Source: JAUIKM01 sp964445695
Lineage (GTDB): Bacteria > Bacteroidota > Ignavibacteria > Kapaibacteriales > UBA7675
Assembly (NCBI GenBank): GCA_964445695.1
Contig: CAYULF010000007.1
Coordinates: 62,001-126,000 of the forward strand
Reading direction: 5' to 3'
Length of the DNA: 64,000 bases
This document shows positions 36,403 to 45,742 of this stretch, one piece after another. Positions within the stretch are counted from its first letter, which is position 1. Each line of letters opens with the position of its first letter. The notes beneath the pieces were generated by a model. That model was not told the origin of the DNA and ran no database searches. It was given only the letters and a program-made list of their open reading frames with translations. Position numbers and translations under genes: made by a program.

Positions 36403-37275
36403 TCACGTTCCCGCCGTCTGCAGACTGCGCAGCAGTTCGGCCGCCTGACGATAGGGCTCGACGGCGTGAACGCGGATGATCGCCGCGCCGCTGCCTATCA
36501 GCAACAGGTGCAGCGCCAGGCTCGCCACATCGCGTTCGCGCGGGTTTTCAATCTGCAGCAGTTTGCCGATAAAGGACTTGCGCGAAAGTCCGAGCAACAA
36601 AGGTACGCCAAGTCGCTGAAATTGTGCATGCCCGCGCAGCAATTGCAGGTTGTGATCCACCGTTTTGGCAAAGCCGATGCCCACGTCGGCTATCAGTTTT
36701 TGCGCGCCGCGCTCACGCGCCTGTTCCAACGCCGTGCGCAGCTCCGCCATCACTTCGGTTATGACGTCGTCGTAGTGCGGCGCCGCCTGCATCGTGGCGG
36801 GCGTGGCGCGGCTGTGCATCAGCACCAGGTCGGCGTTGTATTCGGCCGCCAGGTCCGCCAGGCGCGGCTCTCGCCGCAGCGCGCTCACGTCGTTGATCAT
36901 ATTCGCACCGGCGTCCAGCGCCGCACGCGCCACGCCGTACTTTGTCGTGTCCACGCTGATCACCGCCTCCGGCCGCGCGCGGCGCACGGCGCGCACCAGG
37001 GGCACCACGCGCTCAAACTCCACGTGTTCGGCCACGGCTGCAGCTCCGGGACGCGTGCTCTCGCCGCCGATGTCGACGATGTCCGCACCGTCGTCCAGCA
37101 ATTGCAGCGCGTGCTCACGCGATGCCGCCGCCGTGACGAACAGACCGCCGTCGGAGAACGAGTCTGGCGTCACATTCACGATGCCCATGATCCGCGGAAA
37201 CTTCAATCCTTCAATCGTATCGTTCGGCAAGCCGTTTGGCTGTCCGACTGGGTCGTTTTGCCCCGATTCCTGCAT
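36403..37275 (-). CDS. folP: Dihydropteroate synthase
   Basis: The protein has 290 residues. The signatures are MGIVNVTPDSFSDGG (pABA/pterin loop 1), GADIVDIGGESTRPGA (loop 2), SVDTTK, MINDVSALR, and the C-terminal SRKSFIG and RVHAVEP segments. It joins pABA to hydroxymethyl-dihydropterin diphosphate in folate synthesis. The length is normal, and a short Pro/Asn-rich N-terminal stretch precedes the barrel. It is upstream of the SpoIIE gene with a short gap, so co-transcription is likely; a functional link is not evident. Confidence 0.96.
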   Translation of the reverse strand: MQESGQNDPVGQPNGLPNDTIEGLKFPRIMGIVNVTPDSFSDGGLFVTAAASREHALQLLDDGADIVDIGGESTRPGAAAVAEHVEFERVVPLVRAVRRARPEAVISVDTTKYGVARAALDAGANMINDVSALRREPRLADLAAEYNADLVLMHSRATPATMQAAPHYDDVITEVMAELRTALEQARERGAQKLIADVGIGFAKTVDHNLQLLRGHAQFQRLGVPLLLGLSRKSFIGKLLQIENPRERDVASLALHLLLIGSGAAIIRVHAVEPYRQAAELLRSLQTAGT

Positions 37276-37374
37276 AGTTGCCTTTTAGTTCTTTGCCGAT
37301 TCTGCAAATAGCCGTATATTTCAGTTTGTCTAAAATCAGTGCATAGTTACGCTTTAAGCGGAGGATAAAAGGTC

Positions 37375-37557
37375 ATGGCGAAGAAAAAAGGCGCACGTCA
37401 GACGATTACGGTCGAGTGCACCGAAGCCAAGAAAGAAGGCAAACCGGCATCGCGCTACACTACATCCAAAAACAAGCAGAATACGCCGGATCGCCTGGAA
37501 ATCAAGAAGTACAATCCTTTTCTGCGTCGTCATACGGTGCATAAGGAAACGCGCTGA
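37375..37557 (+). CDS. rpmG: Large ribosomal subunit protein bL33
   Basis: The protein has 60 residues, basic, with VECTEAKKEGKPASRYTTSK and DRLEIKKYNPFLRRHT. The form (RYTTxKNKxNTPDRLE) is the one common in Bacteroidota. It lacks the zinc-binding CxxC pairs of the other bL33 type. Monocistronic, with rpmB not adjacent, and followed by a bidirectional terminator. Confidence 0.95.
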   Translation: MAKKKGARQTITVECTEAKKEGKPASRYTTSKNKQNTPDRLEIKKYNPFLRRHTVHKETR

Positions 37558-37582
37558 TCGTCCCGCACGATCGTCTGTCAGC

Positions 37583-37627
37583 AAAAAACAGGCGGCGTTC
37601 CACAGGTGTGGGACGTCGCTTTTGTTT
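37583..37627. terminator. Bidirectional terminator between rpmG and the MazG-like gene
   Basis: A 12-bp stem with two G-U pairs (37592-37603 with 37608-37619) and a 4-nt loop has an A6 tract on its left (37583-37588) and TTTTGTTTTC on its right. It can therefore serve both convergent genes. It ends exactly at the stop codon of the minus-strand gene. Confidence 0.8.
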
Positions 37628-37987
37628 TCAGTAGGTCTCTCCGCGCGCAGCCATGGCCGCCCGTTTTGCCTCAATCCTGGCCAGTTTGGCCGCCACCGCC
37701 GCTCCCAGATCCAGCTTGCGCGCATTGGAATAATTCATCAGCGCTATCAGCACGTCGGCAGCTTCGTCCGCCAGGTCCGCATCCGCAATGTCGCGTCCCT
37801 TCCACTCCTTTTTCTGCAGGTTGGCCAGCTCGCCCGCCTCGCCGCATAACTCCAGACAAAAAAACTGCGGAGTCCGCTCCGGAAAGTCCGCTTTCTGATA
37901 GTCGTCAAAAGACTGCTGCACCGCCTTCAAACGATCGCCGATCGCCTCGCGGAATTCATCGCTGTCAAACCTGCTTTTCTGCGCCAC
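37628..37987 (-). CDS. MazG-like nucleotide pyrophosphohydrolase
   Basis: The protein has 119 residues forming one all-alpha NTP-PPase domain with the metal-binding motif ELCGEAGELANLQKKEWKG and, 20 residues on, DEAADVLIALM, matching the EExxE...ExxD pattern of MazG-like enzymes. It probably hydrolyses non-canonical or excess (d)NTPs to monophosphates. The single-domain size fits the short MazG-like group rather than full MazG. Confidence 0.85.
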   Translation of the reverse strand: MAQKSRFDSDEFREAIGDRLKAVQQSFDDYQKADFPERTPQFFCLELCGEAGELANLQKKEWKGRDIADADLADEAADVLIALMNYSNARKLDLGAAVAAKLARIEAKRAAMAARGETY

Positions 37988-38141
37988 GTTTTTCCCTCCT
38001 TCCCGATCCGTTGTACTCCGACTGCAAAACTAGCGCTATTTTGCGACACGGCATTAACAAAGGCCGCTGATCGGAGCGCATGCTGCTCTCCTCTTTTAAA
38101 TCCGCTTTTGTTCGTCATGCAGAGAAAAACATTCAAACCCC

Positions 38142-38145
38142 GAGG
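38142..38145 (+). promoter_or_regulatory. Ribosome binding site supporting a TTG start
   Basis: GAGG lies 5 nt before TTG at 38151. It supports TTG as the start of the methyltransferase, because no in-frame ATG lies close upstream. Confidence 0.5.
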
Positions 38146-38150
38146 CAGTC

Positions 38151-38966
38151 TTGCTGCAGTTAATCGATTCAGTTGAAGATCCTCGTCTGGATCTGTACCG
38201 CGACATACGCGGCACGCCCGTGCGCCACAAACAGGCCGGACTCTTTCTGGCGGAGGCTAAAACCTGTGTGTTTAAGTTGCTGGCTTCGGAAGTTGCGGTT
38301 CACTCCGTTTTGGCTGCACCTCGGTTTTACGACCGGCCGGCTGTTCAGGATATGTTAACGCGGCGGCGTATCAACACGGTATACTGCGCTCCGCCCTCAC
38401 TCATGAACGAACTCGTCGGTTTTAAACTTCACCAGCCGATTCTGGCGATCGGACATCGCCCGCCGCGCCGCGAACTCGCCGACATCAAACTGCCGGCCGT
38501 GGCGCTCGACGCCATGATCAACGCCGAGAATGTCGGCGCCATCGTCCGCAGTTGCGCCGCCTTCGGTGTTAAGTCGCTGCTCGTCGACGGCAAAAGTGCA
38601 TCGCCTTACTTGCGGCGCGCCGTGCGCACGTCCATGGGCGCAATCTTTAAACTACCGCTTTTTGAGGTTGAAAATTTGGACCTGTCGCTGCAAACACTTA
38701 AACAATCAATAGGAGCGCGCATTGTTGTGGCGGAACAGCAGCCGGCTCGCTCCCGCTCCCTGCGTGAAGTAAAGTTCACAGGAAACGACATCGTCGTAGT
38801 CGGCAGCGAAAACAATGGCGTTAACGACGCGGTGCTCGCACTGGCAGACGAAATTGCCGAGATTCCAATGAAGTCAGACGTCGATTCACTCAATGCCGCG
38901 GCGGCTGCAGCCGTGATCCTTTACGCCGCCGACTTCAATCGGTTTGACACAGACTTAAACACTTGA
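38151..38966 (+). CDS. SpoU/TrmH-family RNA 2'-O-methyltransferase
   Basis: The protein has 271 residues with a TTG start. An N-terminal substrate-binding region (about 1-105) is followed by the SPOUT domain with motif 1 NAENVGAIVRSCAAFG, motif 2 VVGSENNGVND and motif 3 IPMKSDVDSLNAAAAAAVIL, forming the SAM-binding knot. It methylates ribose in tRNA or rRNA; the exact target cannot be assigned. Its stop codon abuts the stop of the convergent regulator gene with no bases between (TGATCA shared junction). Confidence 0.9.
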   Translation: MLQLIDSVEDPRLDLYRDIRGTPVRHKQAGLFLAEAKTCVFKLLASEVAVHSVLAAPRFYDRPAVQDMLTRRRINTVYCAPPSLMNELVGFKLHQPILAIGHRPPRRELADIKLPAVALDAMINAENVGAIVRSCAAFGVKSLLVDGKSASPYLRRAVRTSMGAIFKLPLFEVENLDLSLQTLKQSIGARIVVAEQQPARSRSLREVKFTGNDIVVVGSENNGVNDAVLALADEIAEIPMKSDVDSLNAAAAAAVILYAADFNRFDTDLNT

Positions 38967-39659
38967 TCACTCGTCGTTCTGCGGTTCTTTTGGTTCGCGC
39001 ATGGTGTAACCGACGCCGCGAATACTCTGGATCAGACGCGGGTCTTCGTCATCGCCGATTTTCTTGCGGATGCGTTTGATGTACACGTCGATAATGTTCG
39101 ACTCCGTGTCGAAGCTGTAGCTCCACACGTGCTGAATAATTAAACTGCGCGATAGCACGCGGTCTTTGTTGCGCATCAGATATTCGAGCAGCGAATATTC
39201 CTTGGTGGTCAGCTCAATCTCGTTGTCGCCGCGGTAGGCGCGGTGTGTCACCGTGTCCAGCGAGAGGTCGCCGCACTTCAACACCGTCGATTTTTCCGTG
39301 CTTGAACGGCGCAGCAGCGATCGCACGCGTGCGGCCAGTTCCTCAAAGTGAAAGGGTTTTGGCAGGTAGTCGTCGGCGCCCAGGTCCAGGCCCGTGACGC
39401 GATCCTGCGTCGTGCCGCGCGCAGTCAGCATTAAAACAGGCGTGGTGTTGCCCGTACCGCGAAACTCCTGCACAAAGGTGTAGCCGTCTTTTTTGGGCAG
39501 CATGACGTCGAGGATGATGCAGTCGTAGTCGTGTTCGCGCGCCATGTCCAGGCCGGACTCACCGTCGTGTGTGACGTCGACGGCGTAGAGCTCTTCCATC
39601 AGGCCGCGTTTAATAAAACTCGCGACTTTTTTTTCGTCTTCCACCACCAGAATTCGCAT
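38967..39659 (-). CDS. OmpR/PhoB-family response regulator
   Basis: The protein has 230 residues. The REC domain holds acidic residues in VVEDEKK, Asp51 (IILDVMLPKKDG), Thr in MLTA and Lys in LPKPF. A winged-helix DNA-binding domain follows (about 130-225; LTTKEYSLLEYLMRNKDRVLSR, IDVYIKRIRKKIGDD, IRGVGYTM). It is a two-component transcription regulator. No histidine kinase gene is adjacent, so it is an orphan in this context. Confidence 0.94.
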   Translation of the reverse strand: MRILVVEDEKKVASFIKRGLMEELYAVDVTHDGESGLDMAREHDYDCIILDVMLPKKDGYTFVQEFRGTGNTTPVLMLTARGTTQDRVTGLDLGADDYLPKPFHFEELAARVRSLLRRSSTEKSTVLKCGDLSLDTVTHRAYRGDNEIELTTKEYSLLEYLMRNKDRVLSRSLIIQHVWSYSFDTESNIIDVYIKRIRKKIGDDEDPRLIQSIRGVGYTMREPKEPQNDE

Positions 39660-39715
39660 ACTACTACCCTGTGTTTAAGAACGCCCGCCCGCGTTAACTT
39701 TTACGCCGACCAAAA

Positions 39716-42700
39716 CTACTGGTATGCTTTGGCCACAAAAACCGGATACACCTCGCGCGACCCGTCGGAAAACTCCAGTATCATGTAGTACATGCCGTTC
39801 GGCGCGACCGCATTTTCGCGTTTGAGGATACCGTTCCAGGCGTCGCAATAGGTCCGGCCCGGCTCGCGCGCTTCGTTAGTGACCGGTTCAGCCACGATGC
39901 GTTCAGCCTGGTCGACGATGCGAATCGTGACGTCCATCGCGCGCGGCACAGTGTACACGACATTCACGCCTGGTTTGGAGGCTTCCGCCACCGGGTTTTC
40001 CGGATCGAATGGGTTCGGCGCAACGACATCGACGTAACGCAACGTCGTTCCGCGCACCTGCATGTCAGTCCGCGCGCAGTTGTCGACGCAGCAGAAACGC
40101 ACGATCACCGTGTCCGGCAGTTCCGGCGGAATAATCCAGAGGTATTCGCCCGCCGTCACGTCGATCGTGTCGAAGCGGCGAAAGGTCTCGCCTTCGTCGG
40201 TTGAAATCGCAAAGATCAGATCGTCGCAGGGCATAAACTGCGGCGGCAGAATTGTAAACCGACGCTCGGGACAGACGATATTCGGCGGCGGGTCGGCCGT
40301 GATTTCCAGACTGTCCGGAATGACTTTGACCGTTCGCACCTGCGACGTGTCGGTCGTGCCCGGCGGTCCGAAGTTGACGGCCACCGCGCGGAAACGCACA
40401 ATCGAATCCAGGTCGGCCGCAAGGCAGCGGAAAAACGGCAGGCAGGGCATGGTCGCCGTTGTGGCAAACGTGCCGTCGGGCAACACAGGTGTCACGCCCA
40501 GGTCGCTCCAGACCGTGTTGACGCTGCCGGTCGTTGAAATCTGCAGCAGCACCTCGTCGGCGCAATCAGTCGTGCCGGCCAGCGGCACGAGATCGCCGGC
40601 GCGGTAGACGTCCAGATCGATGGGCAGGTCGAGCGAGATGTCGAGCAGACCGAGGCTGACGATTTCACTGCTGTCGATCACGGTGGCTTCAACGGTGCTC
40701 TGCACGATAAAACGCCCCTCGCCGCTTATGTTCAGCGCAGCGAAGTCGACGCGGAATTCCTCGCTGTCTCCCGTGTTTGGCACGGGCAGGTCGTTCAGCA
40801 GGATACGCGGCCCGCTGGGGTTCGCGCCGGAATAAGGCTGAAAATAGATATTTACAAAGGGCGTGCCGCCCAGCAGGTTGTCCCATTGCAGCGGTAAGAT
40901 ATCGCCCGGGCAGAGCTGCGCCGGCGGCGGATCGCCACGCCGCGGATTCGTGATTACAAGCCGTGCGGAAATCGGCGTGCCGATACAGTAGAGGCGCTGC
41001 TGTGTCGTGACGAGAATGTCGTTCAAGCCGTCGCCGTCCATGTCGCTCACGACAACGGACTCAATGACTTCGCCGTTGAAACTGCGCTCATACACCGTGT
41101 CGAAGGGCATGCCCTGGAAAAACTCGGCCGAGGCGGGGCTGCGCATGCGCAGAACGCGAAGCACGCCCGCCGTGTTGTCGACCATGAAAATTTCATCTTT
41201 GGCGTCGAGCGGATCGCCGTCAAAGTCGTTGACGCAGGCCACCCAGCCGTTCATCGCCTGAGTGGTAAGTGTATCAAAAAAGTAGAGTTCCTCATTCAGC
41301 AGATTTGGTTTGGCAATGCGCGGTCCCGTGCGGTAACGCAGAACTGAAAGGCGGTTGCCGGCAACGGCCAGTTCGGGCGTACTCTGCGTCACGACAATTT
41401 CATTGCCCGGATTATTCGGGTAGAAATTGTTGGGCACCCCGTCCGGCAGGCCGTCGATGTCGCCGACGGCGATCGACCACATGTGGTCGCGCAGGCCCGT
41501 AAATGAGGAGTCCGGATTGATGGTCTGGCTCGGCGGCAGCGTCAGTTGCAGGCCGGTGGCGGCGTCGAGCAGATGCAGCGAGGGAATGCCCGCAGCGCCG
41601 CGCCGCGCGTCGTATTCTTCGGCCACCAGGATGAACTGAGCCGGCGCGCCGCCCGCGCCGGCGTCTTCAAGTTCGATGGACATCGAACGCACCTGCGCAC
41701 CCGCGGAACTCGTCGACAGGATGCTGTTGATGGAGGTCCAGCCGGAGCCCTGCGCCATGCCCGTGCCGGTCAGCAGAACGTCAAACACGTAGAGTTCGTC
41801 CGCCAGCGAGGGATTGATCCCGAAACTGGGAAACAGCGGACTGCTGAGCCCGACGTTGGGATCGGGCCGCACAGGCAATATCAATGAGACGTCGCCGCCG
41901 GACGGCGTGATCGAGGGCGGGGCCCAGGACACGATCGGACCGACCGTATAGCGAAAGAGCGGGTCGTCGAGAATGTCCGGCTGCGGAAAGGGAAAGTCAA
42001 AATCGCGCGCTTTGAATTGTGCCAGACCGCGGAAAAAGGGCGGATCGATTGGATTGGGCGTCTGAACAACAGGCAGGCTGTTGTTGACCGCCGCGTAAAT
42101 GATCATTTCATTGCCGCTGCTGCGGCCGAAGACCGGCGTGATCGAGGCGGCCAGATTGGGATCAAACTCGCGCAAATCCAGCGTCAGGCGTTTGATCACC
42201 GAGACCGTATCGTTGACCGCATCGTAAGCGGCGATGTAAGCCGAAACACCCTGATCGGGATCGGCCGGCTGATTCTCGACCACTTCCAGCCCGATGATAA
42301 CCGGAAAAACAGTAAAAACATCCGGCAAAATGGCATTGGAGTCGATCAGCACCGAAGGACGGCGGACAGTCGCCGGCACATCGGAAATTGAAATCTGTTT
42401 GCCGTCGCCGCCGATGAGCATCAGTTTTTTTGTGCCGCCCTGCGCCACCACCGCAATCAGCTCATTGGGCGCCCAGATAAACGTCGCGTCGAGTTTGTCG
42501 TTGTTGACGATGTTGCCGACGAGGGGCGTAATAGCGCCGTAGACGTCGGTGCGGTCCCATTTGACGCCCAGATTATCAAAGTCCTGCGTACCGAAACTCG
42601 GAATGGGCTGCGCGCGCGTAGCGGCCGCGTCGCCGTAGGGATAGAGCCAGTTGGCCGGGCTGGCGGGCTGAGCGCTGAGCACGGACTGGGCGCCGACAAC

Positions 42701-42829
42701 GGCACAACAAACAAGAAGGGTTTGGTAAAAGCTGCGAAGCAAAGCGCTCTGCCGCGAAGCGGAATCAGGCCACGCATAAAACGATCTGAGCGGAGCTGGA
42801 GACTGCCCCGAATTAAAAGGAACTTTCAT
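39716..42829 (-). CDS. Large secreted protein with C-terminal FlgD/T9SS-like domain
   Basis: The protein has 1037 residues. A delayed hydrophobic segment (TLLVCCAVVGAQSVLSAQ, about 37-54) serves as the signal peptide; a later start would shorten the N-terminus. The first ~650 residues contain FG-GAP/VCBS-like words (VSDMDGDGLNDILVTTQ, VNDFDGDPLDAKDEIFMVDN, IAVGDIDGLPDG), suggesting a beta-propeller-like region. Ig-like segments follow, then a final FlgD-like domain (MDVTIRIVDQAERIVAEPV ... NGMYYMILEFSDG). It may be a surface protein. The start overlaps the upstream gene by 4 bp (ATGA), so the two are translationally coupled. No family name is assigned. Confidence 0.75.
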   Translation of the reverse strand: MKVPFNSGQSPAPLRSFYAWPDSASRQSALLRSFYQTLLVCCAVVGAQSVLSAQPASPANWLYPYGDAAATRAQPIPSFGTQDFDNLGVKWDRTDVYGAITPLVGNIVNNDKLDATFIWAPNELIAVVAQGGTKKLMLIGGDGKQISISDVPATVRRPSVLIDSNAILPDVFTVFPVIIGLEVVENQPADPDQGVSAYIAAYDAVNDTVSVIKRLTLDLREFDPNLAASITPVFGRSSGNEMIIYAAVNNSLPVVQTPNPIDPPFFRGLAQFKARDFDFPFPQPDILDDPLFRYTVGPIVSWAPPSITPSGGDVSLILPVRPDPNVGLSSPLFPSFGINPSLADELYVFDVLLTGTGMAQGSGWTSINSILSTSSAGAQVRSMSIELEDAGAGGAPAQFILVAEEYDARRGAAGIPSLHLLDAATGLQLTLPPSQTINPDSSFTGLRDHMWSIAVGDIDGLPDGVPNNFYPNNPGNEIVVTQSTPELAVAGNRLSVLRYRTGPRIAKPNLLNEELYFFDTLTTQAMNGWVACVNDFDGDPLDAKDEIFMVDNTAGVLRVLRMRSPASAEFFQGMPFDTVYERSFNGEVIESVVVSDMDGDGLNDILVTTQQRLYCIGTPISARLVITNPRRGDPPPAQLCPGDILPLQWDNLLGGTPFVNIYFQPYSGANPSGPRILLNDLPVPNTGDSEEFRVDFAALNISGEGRFIVQSTVEATVIDSSEIVSLGLLDISLDLPIDLDVYRAGDLVPLAGTTDCADEVLLQISTTGSVNTVWSDLGVTPVLPDGTFATTATMPCLPFFRCLAADLDSIVRFRAVAVNFGPPGTTDTSQVRTVKVIPDSLEITADPPPNIVCPERRFTILPPQFMPCDDLIFAISTDEGETFRRFDTIDVTAGEYLWIIPPELPDTVIVRFCCVDNCARTDMQVRGTTLRYVDVVAPNPFDPENPVAEASKPGVNVVYTVPRAMDVTIRIVDQAERIVAEPVTNEAREPGRTYCDAWNGILKRENAVAPNGMYYMILEFSDGSREVYPVFVAKAYQ

Positions 42830-43356
42830 GAGCGCATTGCATCGACGTAGTTGTTCAAATCCGCCAGGAGCGACCGCTGTTTTGACGTCAGGTCCCGCAG
42901 CATCATGGCATCGGCCTGAAACTTGCTGATTTTTTCATTCACGGTTGTTATCAAATTGCTGAGCGACTGGATGTTGGCGGTGATTGTATCGACGATTTCC
43001 TGATTGTCGAAGGTGTCGTACTGATATCGAATCTGGGCCTGCAACATCGTCACCTGAACGCGCAGTTGTTTGACAAAACGATCCAGCTGCGGACGGGCCC
43101 GTTCGAATCGGGCGGCCACGGCGGTGCAGCGTCCGGCGTATTCGGTCAGGGTAAGAACGCGTCCCTCAAACAATTTGCGATACTTTCCATCGGCCATCGC
43201 CGTCGACAGAACACGAGCGTCAATCTGCGCGGTGCGCAGTTGGCCATTGTAGTCCAGGATGGCAGCATTGTGCTCTTCGTAGGCTTTGGAAAGAGCCGCC
43301 AGCGTCTCGGTCGAGCGCACAAGCGTTTTATCGAGAAAAGTGACGACGTCTTTCAT
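42826..43356 (-). CDS. Coiled-coil protein of unknown function
   Basis: The protein has 176 residues from the ATG at 43356. It is almost wholly helical, with heptad-like spacing (ALSKAYEEHNAAILDYNGQL; QLRVQVTMLQAQIRYQYDTF; ITANIQSLSNLITTVNEKIS). No signal peptide, membrane segment or Cys. It overlaps the start of the large secreted-protein gene by 4 bp, which suggests a linked function, for example a cytosolic partner. I do not recognise the family. Confidence 0.65.
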   Translation of the reverse strand: MKDVVTFLDKTLVRSTETLAALSKAYEEHNAAILDYNGQLRTAQIDARVLSTAMADGKYRKLFEGRVLTLTEYAGRCTAVAARFERARPQLDRFVKQLRVQVTMLQAQIRYQYDTFDNQEIVDTITANIQSLSNLITTVNEKISKFQADAMMLRDLTSKQRSLLADLNNYVDAMRS

Positions 43357-43544
43357 AGTTGTTCCGGGGACGCGGAGACCGCGAAGATGCGTTGTCGTGG
43401 CCTTGCAGGGGCGGTGATTTGCGTGCGTTTTGTTATTTTTTAAAGTTTCCTGCCGTACAGATCCGGCCCGTCCACATTGCGCTGCGCCCCGACTCCGATT
43501 GGACCCGGCGGCGCAAAAACTAAGAAAATTGTTCCAATTCTGAA

Positions 43545-44543
43545 ATGTCCATGAGCGAATCAATCAGCGTACGGCCGTACGATCCTTCCATGCGCGACGA
43601 GTGGGATGCATTTGTCGCCGCATCCAACAACGGCACGATGTTTCACAAGCAGGCTTTCCTGGACTACCACGCCGCCGGACGCTTTGACTTCCACCACCTG
43701 ATGTTTTACGAGGGCGACAAACTGATCGCGCTGTTACCGGGCGGGCTGAAAGACAATGGCCGCGAATATTGGTCGCCCGTCGGAGCAAGCTACGGCTCCC
43801 TCGTCACGAAAAACCTGGCGTTTGAAAAGAGCCTGGCGCTGGTGGACCGGCTGCTGCAGCACGGACGCGAAGCGGGCTGGCGCAACCTCTACATGATTCC
43901 GCCGCCGCTGATCTACAGCATGGACTACCAGCAGCACGTAGAATACGCCATGCTCTACCGCAAGTTCGGTTTTGAGCTGCACTACATCTCTCACGCCATC
44001 GACCTTAAACACGGCGGCGACTTCCTGCGCCATTTTGATAAAACAGCGCGCAAAACCGTGCGCAAGGTTCTGCGCGAGAAAAAGTTAACAATTCGCGAGA
44101 GCGACGACTACGAGAGTTTTTATCCGATTCTGCTGGAAAACAAGGCGCGCCGCAGCGCGACGCCGACGCACTCGCTGGAAGATCTGCACCGCCTGCGGGA
44201 GCTGATGCCTGAACACCTGCGCCTGCTGCTTGTCTACCTGGGCGACGAAGTCATTGCCGGCTCGCTGCTTTTCCTGTGCAATAACAAAGTGGTGCTGTGT
44301 TTCTACAACATGCTGCGCTACGAGTACGAGCACCTGAAGCCGATCTACCTGATCATGTACGAGACGGTGCGTCAAGCGTCCGAGCAGGGCTACGAATGGG
44401 TGGACATCGGCGTCTCCCAGATGCCGAACGACCCCGACCCGATGACGCCGGCACTGAGCCTGATCAACTTCAAGGAGCGCTTTAACGCCGCCGGCATCCT
44501 GCGCAGTACCTACCACTACAACTTTGAACAAGAACCCGCTTAA
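43545..44543 (+). CDS. FemAB/GNAT-like acyltransferase
   Basis: The protein has 332 residues with two GNAT-like halves, as in FemAB-type and 'BioF2-like' transferases. The C-terminal half has HLRLLLVYLGDEVIAGSLLF, YNMLRYEYEHLKPIYLIMYE and the WVDIGVSQMP strand. It likely transfers an acyl or aminoacyl group to a cell-surface sugar or peptide. Its stop TAA is followed directly by the ATG of a glycosyltransferase gene, so the two probably act on the same glycan or envelope product (inference). Confidence 0.82.
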   Translation: MSMSESISVRPYDPSMRDEWDAFVAASNNGTMFHKQAFLDYHAAGRFDFHHLMFYEGDKLIALLPGGLKDNGREYWSPVGASYGSLVTKNLAFEKSLALVDRLLQHGREAGWRNLYMIPPPLIYSMDYQQHVEYAMLYRKFGFELHYISHAIDLKHGGDFLRHFDKTARKTVRKVLREKKLTIRESDDYESFYPILLENKARRSATPTHSLEDLHRLRELMPEHLRLLLVYLGDEVIAGSLLFLCNNKVVLCFYNMLRYEYEHLKPIYLIMYETVRQASEQGYEWVDIGVSQMPNDPDPMTPALSLINFKERFNAAGILRSTYHYNFEQEPA

Positions 44544-45695
44544 ATGATTGAGCGCGTGCGCCGCGTGGACGCGGTCCTCCTGCTGCTGCAATCCGCCGTC
44601 AACGATGCGCGCATGTTAAACATTGCACGGACGCTGCGCGACGCCGGCAGGAGCGTCGTACTCGTCGCCTACGGCAGTGATGAAGACCGGCAGCTTCTGG
44701 CGCGAGAGAATATTGAACTGCTGGCGGTGCGGAGCGATCGCGACGGGCGTTTGTTTAAGCGCTGGCCCGCCTTCCTGCTGCAGGCGCGCTATAAACTCAG
44801 AGGAATTGCCGCGGCAACCTGGTGGGCCGAGGACGTTTTTACGCTGCCGCTCGCCGCCGGACTGTCACGACGCCACGGCAGCCGCTTGATTTACGACTCA
44901 CGCGAACTCTACTTTGCCCTCGGCACGCTTAAACAGAACGACCTGCGCCAGAAAGTCATTCAGGCGGCTGAAGAGCGCTATTATCCACGCTGCGACGCGG
45001 TGATGGTCTCCGGTCCGCTCGACGCCGACGAGCTGCACAAACGCTACGGCGGCGGCCGCGCGGAGGTCGTGATGAACCTGCCGCCGCGGCGCATCGTCGC
45101 GCCGAATACGTCGATCCACGCGCACTTCGGACTGGCGGAACACATTAACATTCTGGTATACCAGGGCGGTGTATTCCGCGCCAAGGGACTGGACCTGGCG
45201 GTGCGCACATTGCAGTACCTGCCGGATTGCGCGCTTTGCATCATCGGCGACGGACCGTTTGAGACGGAGATTCGACGACTGGCGGCGGAATTACAGCTTG
45301 AGGATCGGGTGCTGTTCACCGGGCGGCTGCCCTACGACGAATTGCCGCGCTGGACGGCCGCGGCGGACATCGGACTGGCGCTGATAGAAGCTACAACTTT
45401 GAGTTATCGCCTGGCGCTGCCGAACAAGATGTTTGAATACTGCATGGCGGGCATCCCGACGCTGGCGACGGATCTGCCGGCGATGCGCGCCACAATTGAC
45501 AAACACGGCATCGGCGCGCTGATTAAACAGGACGCCACCGCACGCGAAGTGGCGGAACTTGTTAAAGATCTGCTGCAATCGCCGAAGGCGAATTCCATGC
45601 GTGCTGCATGCGTCGCGGCGCGCGAACAACTCAACTGGCAGGCACAGGCGCATCGCGTCCTGCGGCTGCAAAACAACGACGCGCCTCTGCCCTGA
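44544..45695 (+). CDS. Group 4-type glycosyltransferase
   Basis: The protein has 383 residues with a two-Rossmann GT-B layout. The C-terminal donor domain contains NILVYQGGVFRAKGLDLAVR, CIIGDGPFETEIRRLA, DRVLFTGRLPYDELPRW and the nucleotide-sugar site ATTLSYRLALPNKMFEYCMA. It transfers sugar from a nucleotide donor to an unknown acceptor. It starts at the first base after the acyltransferase stop, so it is co-translated. It meets hslU tail to tail. Confidence 0.9.
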   Translation: MIERVRRVDAVLLLLQSAVNDARMLNIARTLRDAGRSVVLVAYGSDEDRQLLARENIELLAVRSDRDGRLFKRWPAFLLQARYKLRGIAAATWWAEDVFTLPLAAGLSRRHGSRLIYDSRELYFALGTLKQNDLRQKVIQAAEERYYPRCDAVMVSGPLDADELHKRYGGGRAEVVMNLPPRRIVAPNTSIHAHFGLAEHINILVYQGGVFRAKGLDLAVRTLQYLPDCALCIIGDGPFETEIRRLAAELQLEDRVLFTGRLPYDELPRWTAAADIGLALIEATTLSYRLALPNKMFEYCMAGIPTLATDLPAMRATIDKHGIGALIKQDATAREVAELVKDLLQSPKANSMRAACVAAREQLNWQAQAHRVLRLQNNDAPLP

Positions 45696-45742
45696 GAGGC
45701 GGAGACGCGTTCAATGAGTCAAGCTGCTGTTAAGCAGTCCGA

